Origin: Marsupella aquatica
Lineage: Eukaryota > Marchantiophyta
DNA: 64,000 nucleotides
Assembly: GCA_973895155.1 (NCBI GenBank)
Contig: OZ316894.1
Span: 8,246,001 to 8,310,000, forward strand
Reading direction: 5' to 3'
The notes beneath the pieces are model-generated. The model ran no database searches and was not told the DNA's origin. It was given only the letters and a program-made list of their open reading frames with translations. Of the stretch, positions 44,002-53,800 are shown in pieces. Positions within the stretch are counted from its first letter, which is position 1; each line of letters begins with the position of its first letter. The translations under genes and the position numbers were made by a program.

Positions 44002-45894
44002 TTTGTGTTTGTGGTTTGGTGGCCTGGGCAATGGTGAGAGTGTTCGTGTGTTGGATCATGGTGGAAGATTGAATCATCATCGACGATTGCATGATCATTT
44101 CACTGGTCATTTTGCGTTGATAGTTTTGTGTTTGGAAGCAGTGACGGTTTCCCGATTGAAACTTTGTTGAAGTATCGGAGGAGTCATTGTGTTTTCAAAG
44201 GGTACTATCGGGAGGATAGTCCGGCAATTTATCGTGCGCATTGATGGGCACTTCGTCTCAGTGAAAGTTTCATAGCATTTCATCTGGCGAGTGCGGAGCA
44301 ATATCATTTTATGTTTTGCTGGTTAGAGCTCTAAGCTCTTGGCTATGGTGTTAAGTGCTCGGTTTAATCTTATGTGGGGCCAATGGAGCCTTTTCTCTTG
44401 TAAAATGTCAAAAAATCTTCGCTCAAAGTTGCAATTTTTCTTCTACCTTTGTTTGTGGTTATGGTAGCCTCTGCACAATCATTTGCGGCGGCACGGCTGG
44501 GCATATACGCTATGCCACACGGATGGTCGTACGCAAGTACGCAGTAGACGGAAGATAAAGAGCGAGTACAAGGAAGGATGTGCAAAGGTATTCTATAATG
44601 CAAGCAAACAGGAGTTTTGTCAGCGAGGGGAGTATTGTTAGTGAGACACTTGTGGTTTTAAATTTATTTTGCTTTTTGCTGCCTTTTCTATTTTTTGTGT
44701 GTTTTTTATGACTCCAGATGGCTAGCGAGATCGCTAGCAAAAAGAGGAGTCCCCAAAATGGATGTTATCAAGCAGTTTACTGTTAGCGAGGCAATTGCAT
44801 ATGGAAAAATTAGGGGTCATGTGAGAAAACTTTTTGCTCATGCGAGAAAAATTTCTACTGTTTTCTCACACGCTACAATGACCCGGATGTGCAAGTCAAG
44901 TACCATCATACTTGCAAGTACAGGCATTAAGTGAGGATCAGGTACGCTAGTACCAGGCTCGAGGCTCCTAGCAGGAAGGTGAAGAGGTTTCGAAGGTACA
45001 AGCCTGGTACAAGGTGCATTATGGAGAGGGAGCATACTTGCTCCTTTCCCACGGGAGGCCTAATTAATTTAGTACACAGGCCTGTGCAAGGGACTCTTCC
45101 AATATACCAAGTACAAAGGAGAGGGGAGGGAGCCTATGTGCTCCCATTCCTTTGGGGAGTTTAAGAAGGTACTTATTGTACCGCCTGGTACAGCATAATT
45201 GCAGAACTTGAGTATGCAAGTACTACAAGTTTGGTTGGAGCTTTAAAGGACGCACTATGGGGAGCCCACTAAGTACAACGTATGAGTGGAGGGCGACACA
45301 TGGCGAAGGCATAAAGGTCACAAAGTTTAGAAGGGGAACCAGGCGATTGTTGCCTTAAGCCTTCCGATTGTTGTTTTTTTCTTTTAAACAATTTTCTTGT
45401 TTCTTTTCCTTTGTGCAAATTGTTTCTTTTGAGCCGGACAGGTGTTGATTTCTGGTGCCTTCTGCTGTAGAATTCGACTGTACTTTGAATCCTCTAGAAA
45501 GATTCTTTTCCAGAGAGCTGATTTTTGGCCAAAATTTCCAAATTTGGTGGTCGTCGAGACAGAATTTTTCCGTGACACTTGCAAGGGGATACTCAAGGGA
45601 GTTGAGCATAGGCTAGTGAAATTGATTTGTGCGTTGTTGTTGCAAATTTTTTTCGGGACCTAAGATACCTGACGGGGGTCAAAACGGCCGATTTTGACCC
45701 CCCTCCAGCCCGGGTTGAATAAGTTTTTGCTGAAGAAGTTTTTTGCCAAATCATTTTCAGATCTTGGCAGTGTACCTTGCAGGCTACGCGGCGGTGCATT
45801 TCATTTCCACTTTTGCCAACTTTCATTTTTTGGTGATTTTTTGGGTGGAGGTATTTCGGTTGTGTGTTTCTTGTGTGTTTGTAGCAGCATCAAT
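44002..45894 (+). other. Long leader of copia element 2
   Basis: 1.9 kb lies between the primer site and gag. From 44750 to 45250 the sequence is unusually dense in 'gtac/aagtac' words (for example 'ggtacaagcctggtacaagg'). No supported ORF. Confidence 0.5.
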
Positions 45895-46957
45895 GACTTC
45901 AAGAAAGCTTGCGGCGCCAAAGTTTGAGGTGGAGAAGTTTGATGGGAAGGTCAGATTCAGCCTCTAGACTTGAAAGGTGACCAACGTATTGATCCAGCAG
46001 GGTCTTGAGAAGACCCTCACTGGAGTGAAACCCTTGAATCTAACAGATGAGGAGTGGGAGGACATGTCGGTGCAGGCGTGTAGCACAATTGAGTTGTTCT
46101 TGGCAGACAACATTCTTAAGAATGTGTTGGGGATGGATCATAACGCCAAGAAGATCTGGGATATGCTTACTCAGCTATACCAGAGTACTTCATTGACTAC
46201 TCGCATTTATCACTTGGACCGGCTGTTCAGGTTGAAGTTGAAGGATGGTGGCAACATGCGTGATCACCTCAGTCTCTTCAATTAGATTGTGCATGAGGTG
46301 ATCACGACGGGAGACAAGTTGACCGATGAGTATCTTGCAATACATTTGTTGATGTCGCTTCCTCAGAGCTATTCGACGTTGGTGACAATCATCACACATG
46401 ACAAGTCTACGTTGAAGAAGGCTACCATTCTTGCAGAATGGGGCAAGCGACAACTTTATGGCCGTGATAATGAGTCTGCTGCCTTAGTGGTTAGAGGCAG
46501 ATCGATAGAGCGTACTATGGATCAGTCTAGATCTAAATCACACAGTAGATCTAAATCTAAGTCCCATAGTAAGAAAGTTCAGTGTTGGCATTGCCATGAG
46601 AAGGGCCACACCAAGTGGAATTGTCCTTCTCTATTGAAGCATAAGCGTCCTGCTTCCAATGGTGCGTCCTCATCGTCAGCTGGAATTGTGATTGATGATA
46701 ATGAGGATACTGATGAAGTGCTATGTATTGGTGCTATGAATTCTATGTATGAAAATAAATGGATGTTGGATTCGGGTTCCTCTTATCACGTGTGTCCAAT
46801 GCAATTGTATTTCTCCACTTACCAACCTTGTACCGGTACTGTGGAAATCAGAAATGGTGTCCGATGTGCGATTGTTGGCATGGGGACTATCAAATTCCGG
46901 ATGTTTGATGGTGTTGTGCGAGCATTGACGGGAGTCAGGCACATAACCCCAATTTAA
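45895..46957 (+). pseudogene. Copia element 2: gag and protease start
   Basis: From ATG 45895 (MTSRKLAAPKFEVEKFDG) the frame is one continuous gag reading broken only by TAG 45965-45967, TGA 45971-45973 and TAG 46283-46285. All three sit where the family normally has Trp (FSLW.. W) or Gln (LFNQIVHE). The gag core includes 'NAKKIWDMLTQLYQSTSL'. A Ser/Arg/Lys-rich spacer precedes the CCHC knuckle 'CWHCHEKGHTKWNC'; the protease motif is 'WMLDSGSSYHV'. The frame stops at 46957 shortly after the protease; integrase and reverse transcriptase are missing, and the Ulp1-FCP1 region begins 300 nt on. Confidence 0.85.
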
Positions 46958-47251
46958 GGAAAACCAAACTTTGGAAATTCCAAAAATCACTAAATATTAT
47001 TATTTTAATAAAAAGGGGGCGACATGACGCGTGGCTGCGCGTGAAACCCTGAAAATGACTGCAACGTCATATTTTAACCAATCCAACTTGACGGGACCAA
47101 GAGACATGCTCACACGAATAATAACAATAGAGAAATAAATCTCTGAGATCCTTTATATATGATAACCAGTATATAAGGAGATTACAAATCATTTCTAGAA
47201 TGACAATACAAATTAATCTGATCTCATGCCGACTATTATTTTAGAAGCGTC
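46958..47251. other. Spacer between copia fragment and copy B
   Basis: AT-rich except for 'gggggcgacatgacgcgtggctgcgcgtgaaa' split as gggggcgacatgacg / cgtggctgcgcgtg at about 47015-47045. It holds the 3' side of copy B. Confidence 0.4.
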
Positions 47252-47935
47252 CTAAATTGGGCGTCTGTTAAATTGCTCTACTAGATATCTATCTCCATGC
47301 CTCTGAATCACAGGGTCTTCCCATAGAGTATGATTATAATCATAATCTCTAAAAATAGATTTAACTGACCAATCAAGATAATCTCTTCCATTGGCAATGA
47401 CAAGCGGTTCACAAGATTTTGCTAGCTTGCTAAGATACGGAATCAACAAGTTAATCAGGAAATTGTCGTCAACCGACTCAAAATATTTGGGCGGAAATAA
47501 TGATCCAACAACAGGATCTAAACAAGCATGAAATGCATTGGATTTGATAAGCATTATATTTTGCTGCAGATACGTCTTCGTATAAATTCTAACCTTCTCA
47601 AAACACTTCAAAAATATCCGCTTATTTGATGTCACCCCATCGCATAAGTAACAATGAGACTGATCCCAAATATACTTAAATGAGGCCATTTCCGTCGCAG
47701 TAAAAATAGATGCTAAAATCTGATCTAAAAGGTTCTTCCCAAGAGAGGACCAGATCCCTGCATCGAAATTCTCAAAACAGAATCTCAAGAATTCGTGAAG
47801 ATGAAGCCTTGGAAAAACGTATATATTCCCAATCCGAATTCCAATTGAGACCGCCATCAGTCAGGAATGCGGTGCAGTGTAACAGACTAGATGCTCCACG
47901 TCAAAAACTATGAGCCCATTAATTTTCTCTGCTAC
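47252..47935 (-). pseudogene. Copy B: second FCP1/NIF-like domain
   Basis: The exon follows acceptor CTACAG near 47935 and reads 'FIVAEKINGLIVFDVEHLVC', then TGA (47861-47863), then the frame 47857-47252. 'PRLHLHEFLRFCFENFDAGIWSS' and 'LIKSNAFHACLDPVVGSLFPP' mark it as FCP1-like. The catalytic box is DVEH rather than DxDx(T/V), so phosphatase activity is unlikely. The tail 'WEDPVIQRHGDRYLVEQFNR' repeats the tail of the first FCP1-like domain ('WEHLYVQRHADQVLIKHFNR'). Confidence 0.7.
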
Positions 47936-48035
47936 AATGAATCTCCTGTAGAGAAACACAAGAAGATGCATGAGCCCGTATGGATGTAGTCACGCGAATG
48001 GTCGCATCACATATTACAGAGACAACATCCTCTAC

Positions 48036-49078
48036 ACTCTGGCCATTGATAAGTGACGTCTATTGAAGTGCTTGATAAGAACTTGATCCGCATGTCTCTG
48101 CACGTACAGATGCTCCCATATATCCTCATTCAGATCCCAATCTCGATGTAAATTTCTAATCGACCAGATGGGATAATCCAACCGGTCTTATCGGACTTAT
48201 CCCGGTCTTTTTTGGCAGATAAGTATTTCATATATTCGTCAAACTTTTCTAAATGGTCTTTATTCCCCCGATTACAAATGATCACATTTCTCCTCCAAAG
48301 ATTCGTCTTATCAATATAATCTCTCTCAAGATTGTCTTGAGAGAACGTTGGAATCCCATATCCACTAAGGAGCTCGCGGAATGTCAACTTGTCAATTGAC
48401 ATGTCGCATAGATATGGATATAGTTTCTTTCTAAAAAATAGGTCATCATCAAGCCCAAAATATGCATCGGGATACAGCGATGAATAGAAGTTATTAAGGC
48501 TCGTCTTATATGCAGCATCATCGATAAGAATGACATTCTCAATGTTGTAATCTTTAATATTGGCGGCAATGTCGGAGAGACATTTGACAAATTAGGGGAT
48601 GTCATTATTATTCTTCCCAATAGGTCAAGTTGATTCTTGTCCCCATATAAATTTAATACGTTTCAAAACTTTGGGTCGAAGTATTAGCCTTACACAAGAT
48701 AAAATATTCCGTTTGAACATGCACGACCAGATCGCAATGTCGTATAGATCTGCCACCTTCTCAAGAAATTCCATTAAATCAGGCCTTGGATAGATAACCT
48801 TGTGCATCTGTCTCACACCCCTTGACCGAATGGGCATCCCAGGGCTGATCTTCTCTGACCAAATAAGTACCCAATTCAGATCAAAAATTACAAGTCTCTT
48901 CTGAACCGGTGACTTCTTTGCCAATGGATTAGGCGCCATCTGTACCTGTGATTTTTGTGCCGCAGGGTTTGGAGAACGTACTAGAACGGTCTATTTGTTT
49001 CCCACCTCCGAACGATCACCGGACTTCCGAACTGGTGCCTTCGATACTCGATCAGGGGGTTTCGGGATAGGCTTCTGT
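48036..49078 (-). pseudogene. Copy B: linker and first FCP1/NIF-like domain
   Basis: The exon starts after acceptor TTTTACAG at 49078 with 'KPIPKPPDRVSKAP'. A TAG at 48991-48993 is followed in the same frame by 'MAPNPLAKKSPVQKRLVIFD'. The box is DLNWV: the second Asp is Asn. 'YPRPDLMEFLEKVADLYDIAIWSC' is the FCP1 core (split: YPRPDLMEFLEK / YDIAIWSC), and 'IENVILIDDAAYKTSLNNFY' is the HAD 'IDD' block. Stops TGA 48625-48627 and TAA 48592-48594 are in frame. One frame shift near 48190 is needed to reach 'IWSIRNLHRDW' and the QRH tail, ending at TAG near 48037. Confidence 0.7.
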
Positions 49079-49167
49079 AAAACATTAAGAAATGAAAATA
49101 AGTTTATAACGCGAATGGTCGCGTGACTACAAAGAGAGACACTGAAATGAAGTGTATTACTTGTACA

Positions 49168-49955
49168 AGACGGTCGTTCAGTGCTGGAATTCCGCTAGAA
49201 ATGTCAATCATAGCAGCCCGGATCCCGATAACTAGGTTATTTGTGGACGTCGGCTTGCGAAAGTCCATGTCAAATAATGACAAGACTATCTCCCTACGGA
49301 ATTTCTCAATTTGATCCGTGGCAAAATTAATTTTGTTTCCTTGACACAAGCACTTGGCGTATCTCAAGATAAACACACCACAATTATGCCCGTCACTCTA
49401 GTGAGGAATATCATTCCGATATATCCATTCCCAACCTGAGAGATCCAAGTTGACACCAGTTCTCCAGCCAATTTCGTCGGCGTAATACTTCCCAACAATA
49501 TCTAGCACCCCAGGATTTTGTCGACTATGAACTAGAGAATCTAGGTACTCGAGCCGTTTCTCCTTTGGATACACAACTACCAATGACCAATGTTCTTTCA
49601 TAGCATTGTGTACTGGAAAGACCAGTTTGTCGTATTCACTGATTTTTAGCGGAAACTCCTTTGTCCAAGCTGCTCTCTCCTCATCGAAAATGGTAGGATC
49701 CATGGAGAGAAGCTCAAAATGGTGTGTTTGGAAGAATTTGACAAGGTCTAACTTTCCAACTCTATCAAGAATCAGTTCGAGAAAACTCAAATAAGCGTTA
49801 ATTATATCATCGGTGAGCAACTCGCATGGTCTCAGACACATCATATGTTTCCTATTGATCGAGTGTTGTAAGAACTTGGTCAATAGCTCTTCCATATCCT
49901 TAGAAGGATCAAGGCATTGATCTATTTGACTAGCCAAATTTTCAAAAAACTGCAA
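49168..49955 (-). pseudogene. Copy B: Ulp1/C48 protease-like domain
   Basis: Blocks in order: 'CLRPCELLTDDIINAYLSFL', the His block 'KEHWSLVVVYPKEKRLEYLDS' (split: KEHWSLVVVYP / LEYLDS), 'GWEWIYRNDIPH', then TAG 49398-49400, then 'SDGHNCGVFILRYAKC' with the catalytic Cys. The TAG stands where C48 proteases have the oxyanion-hole Gln (copy A has PKQNDSHNCG), so CAG to TAG is the simplest reading. The exon ends 'ALNDRLVQ' at donor CAA|GTAATA (about 49160-49165) and joins in phase 0 to the linker of the FCP1-like exon. This shows protease and phosphatase-like domains belong to one gene. Confidence 0.75.
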
Positions 49956-50052
49956 AAAATAGAGATTTCAATACGCCTTCAAACAACGTAGAAAACAGAA
50001 ACAATAACAAATCAATAATAACATAATGACGACTATAATAGAAACTTTAAGC

Positions 50053-50640
50053 TTATAGTTTGCAAATGACCTTTGGATTGGGTGGATCCGGCCTTTTCGC
50101 AGTTGATTTCTTGGGTGCCTCCTTCGCAACAAAATCCTTCAGCCCTCCTCGAGACCGTAGTGATCGCTCCATCGGACCAGTTTGCGAAGGTTGGAGCGAT
50201 GAGGCGGGAAGACCTTCGAATGGTTGTGGCATTTGATTTAAATATTCCACAATCTGGGAATCCGATTCCAAAATATCCGGTGCCACCATTTCTGTGCGAG
50301 TGACCTCTGCAGTATATCGGGGTCGAGATCACAAACCCGGTCGCGTCAAGTCAGCTGTTAGTCTCTTAACGACTTGAGCCAAGTCTTGTGCCAAAGACGT
50401 TCCCAGGTCTTGCACTCGATTCTTGGAAAAGCGGACATTATTGATGATTGTCTCCACTCTGGATGCAGTGGCAGTCTTCTCCGTGGTAATCAAAAGACCC
50501 TTCCAATATTGCAAAGCCAAGACAGCCTGGACTCAAAGTTGCTCCGGTGAATATTTATTCCAATCATCCAACGAGACTGTACTTAAGGGTGGATCGTTAA
50601 ACTCAAACTCCGGGCGAAGAAAATAGTCTAAAACACAATT
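50053..50640 (-). pseudogene. Copy B: N-terminal region
   Basis: After an acceptor TTTTAG near 50630 one frame reads 'DYFLRPEFEFNDPPLSTVSL', a TGA at 50533-50535, 'ALQYWKGLLITTEKTATASR', a TGA at 50329-50331 and 'MVAPDILESDSQIVEYLNQM' to about 50060. Both stops would be Arg CGA before a C-to-T change. No known domain. The next exon starts near 49955 with 'FFENLASQIDQCLDPSKD'. Confidence 0.55.
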
Positions 50641-51246
50641 TCCGACCGAATGAGAACTATTTCCGCAAACAAGAAGTGTGTTTTCATTTTCCGCCAAATC
50701 TCGCAAAATTGGTGGTTTTTTTAATCAAAAACAGGTTTTTGGGGAAATAATGTAATCCGTATCGGAGTTCAGATTGAATCAAGAAATTCATGAATGGTCC
50801 AAACCACTGAAACTAATGCTCACAAACATTTAATTTATCAAGGAAAAATTAGATCCTAAAAACTTTCGCCTGAACCTGATATTCACACTCTCCAAAGATA
50901 TATGAAAGATCTTATCTAGAAATCCATATCCACTTTTCAAGCAAAGTCCGATAAAGTCTATATCGGATTCCGGATTTCAACCATGAAAGTTCCGACCCAA
51001 TCTCAGTTTTCTCAGTTTTTGGTTATTTACCGTAACTATTTTACATCACAATCGATAAGAAATTACTACACGGTTTGTCAAACTTACCTTGCAGTTACCT
51101 CTGCGATTGACCATAGTTACCTCTGCAAGTGACCATAGTCAACATGTCGTTGTCTCAACCGCAATGTGTCATCCGATAAAACTATCGCGAAAACTCCGGA
51201 CGGCCAAAATACTTGCCGACAATACTAACATCCTTCGGTTCATCCG
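50641..51246. other. AT-rich flank of copy B
   Basis: No gene is supported; copy B probably has further 5' exons here that I could not recognise. The tandem arrays begin at its right edge, with a first palindrome-like 'ccgataaaactatcgcg' at about 51172. Confidence 0.4.
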
Positions 51247-51935
51247 TTAAATTTCAAAATTGCAACTCTCCATATGAAGAAAACACTTTTGCAATACCAA
51301 CATCAGATAAATTTATCGCTTAAATTTCAAAATTTCAACTATCCATATGAAGAAAACACTTTTGCAATACCAACATCAGATAAATTTATCACTTAAATTT
51401 CAAAATTGCAACTATCCATATGAAGAAAACACTTTTGCAATACCAACATCAGATAAATTTATCGCTTAAATTTCAAAATTACAACTATCCATATGAAGAA
51501 ACTCGGGGGTTTCACTTCCACAAAAATGGCATATCACGTGCGACGAAGGATAGGGTCATTTTATTGGTTCTAAGGGAAGACTTAAGAATTTTTGTAGAAG
51601 AACAATAGGGTCTTTTAAATTCAATTTTGAGACTTATAAGAACATTAGGGTCCTTTTAATCCAATTTTTAGAATATTCCAAGAATATTCCAACTTTATAG
51701 GGGTTAATAAATAAATTTTTTTTCTTACATTTTAGGGGGTCCGAGGCCTAAAAACGTCGCAGGCGATGGGGAGGTCCCCATATAGTGAGACCCCTGAGTG
51801 AAGAAAACACTTTTTGCAATACCAATATCAAATAAATTTATCACTTAAATTCCAAAATTGCAAACATCCATGTGAATAAAATCTATTTTGCAATACAAAG
51901 ATAGATATATTTATCTCTCAAATTTCAAATCTACA
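51247..51935. repeat. 73-bp tandem array, interrupted by a MITE
   Basis: Units of exactly 73 bp begin ('ttaaatttcaaaatt') at 51247, 51320, 51393 and 51466. The array breaks at 51501 at the MITE and resumes at 51807 with a more diverged unit and a partial one. Each full unit carries one GATAAATTTATC palindrome. Confidence 0.9.
51494..51806. mobile_element. MITE copy 2 with perfect 8-bp target duplication
   Basis: The element spans 51502-51798 (297 bp). Its terminal inverted repeats are CTCGGGGGTTTCACT and (reverse complement of the right end) CTCAGGGGTCTCACT, 13 of 15 matching. It is flanked by TGAAGAAA at 51494-51501 and 51799-51806. It is the inverted counterpart of 39745-40033 and interrupts the 73-bp array, so it arrived after the array formed. 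Confidence 0.9.
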
Positions 51936-52351
51936 TAATTTTGCCAAGATGCACATGTAAGAATCAAATTGGATATTCAAAAAATATACCCTTCTCTGTT
52001 ATTTTATCGTTTAGCGAGACGGTCAATCAAAAGTGGCCACGTGGGCCAACCCCTCAACAGACACGTACTATTAAAGGGCCACCGCCGATGAGTTTTTGGC
52101 TATGAGTTTTTGGCGTCATTATCCAGAGTAGAGTTTTTTTGGAGTTGTGTTCTTGAAGCAATATTTTGTCTGTTGAACCATTCGTTTTCCTTGATTGAGG
52201 GGAGGTATGCAAAGCCCCATAGTGTCTCGGATAGCCATGTCTCAATCAGACACAGATTCACCTTCAAGTTTAGTTAAAATCCTCTCCTAATGTTGTCGCT
52301 TGCTCTTTGCCAAGTCGCATCCCTAAAGCTCTACCTCTCGCATAGTAGATT

Positions 52352-53020
52352 GTGCTTGAAATCTTTGACTTTGATTGGGATTCTGATGCAAGTTCTGGTC
52401 CTAAGCCCAATTCTTACTATGTGTCGCCTAATAAACCTGAGAAGCGTCATCTCTTGAGCGTTCCTTCGCCAAGAATTGAGAAATTTTCAATCCCACGTTT
52501 AGGTCTGAGATGTCGCTTCAGACCATCCATCCCAAGTTATGGAGAGGGTATTTGGCAACCGATACGCGTATCGCACTTGGCATTCAAGTCGCCACATTCA
52601 ACTCACATTCAACGATGGATTTTTCAGTCTCCGAGTGAGGAACAGGAAGCAGAAAAGAGTAAATTTCTAAACCCGTGTGTTACTCCCGATAATTTTATTG
52701 GGTTGAAGGATTCCAATGCTTCTTCTTTGGTAATTGTGTGTGAATATATTGTTTGAATAGTTTGAATACTTATCCCAATAAATTTATCGCTGTCATGGTT
52801 TAACATTATGGTAATCAAATCAAGTGTTTGAATACTGAACCCGATAAATTTATTGTTATCAATCCAGCAAAATTCTAAACTTTTTTATTATTGAGGAAAA
52901 TTCTCAACATTGCTAAACGAGCATCGAAAGGCACAAGAATTGGAGAGGGAGAAGTTAGCAAAGCACCGGAGCAAATATAACAAAAAATCTGAGAAATATT
53001 TGGAACACGAATTCGGACCA
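52352..53020 (+). pseudogene. Relic of a fourth DUF7869-type element
   Basis: A 134-aa frame at 52352-52753 begins in acidic/Ser-rich sequence like the N-terminus of element 2. At about 52910-53010 the sequence reads 'EREKLAKHRSKYNKKSEKYL', close to 'EREKLAKHRKKCFSNSDKYL' of element 2. The reading then runs straight into the 295-bp tandem repeat, so the catalytic part has been lost. Confidence 0.6.
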
Positions 53021-53028
53021 AAGATAAC

Positions 53029-53800
53029 ATGGATAACATAAGACCACTATTAGACTGGGCTCATTGAGGGCTTCAAAATGAGTCCAAACATGACTATCTA
53101 TAAACACCCACAAACAACATATCAACCATTCTTAGTTTTGTAACTTTCTATAATGATAAAACAATATCAATCTTTGGAATACAAACAACAATAAATTTAT
53201 CGCAACTTTCATTCCTCCTTATATTTTGGGTACTCCTGGTTGGTCTTTCAAGGTTAGATCCATTAGCACAAGGTTTTGAGGAACAAATCTTGCCCCTATT
53301 ATTATCTTGTATTGAAAGATAATATGGACAACATAACACCACTATTAGATTGGGCTCATTGAGGGCTTCAAAATGAGTCCAAACATGACTATCTATAAAC
53401 ACCCACAAACAACATGTCAACCATTATTATTTTTGTAATTTTCTATAATGATAAAACAATATCAATCTTTGGAATACAAACAATGATAAATTTATCACAA
53501 CTTTCATTCTTCCTTATATTTTGGGTACTCCTGGTTGATCTCTCGAGGTTAGATCCATTAGCACAAGGTTTTGAGTAACAAATATTGTCCCTATTATTAT
53601 CTTGTATTGAAAGATAATATGGACGACATAACACCACTATTAGACTGGGCTCATTGAGGGCTTCAAAATGAGTCCAAACATGACTATCTATGTACACTCA
53701 CAAACAACATACCAACAATTCTTAGTTTTTTAACTTTCTATATGATAAAACAATATCAATCTTTGGAATACAAACAACGATAAATTTATCAAAAATTTAT
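53029..53800. repeat. 295-bp tandem repeat, about 2.6 units
   Basis: Units start at 53029, 53324 and 53619 ('atggacaacata'). Copies 1 and 2 are nearly identical. Minus-strand ORFs inside the units are repeat artefacts. Confidence 0.9.

Noticed and set aside
51247-51935. CRISPR-like array (regular repeats)
   Set aside because: The 73-bp units are contiguous with no unique spacers, and the genome is eukaryotic.
53148-53697. Two similar minus-strand ORFs (90 and 84 aa) as a duplicated gene
   Set aside because: They are the same reading in two copies of the 295-bp tandem repeat, with no domain.
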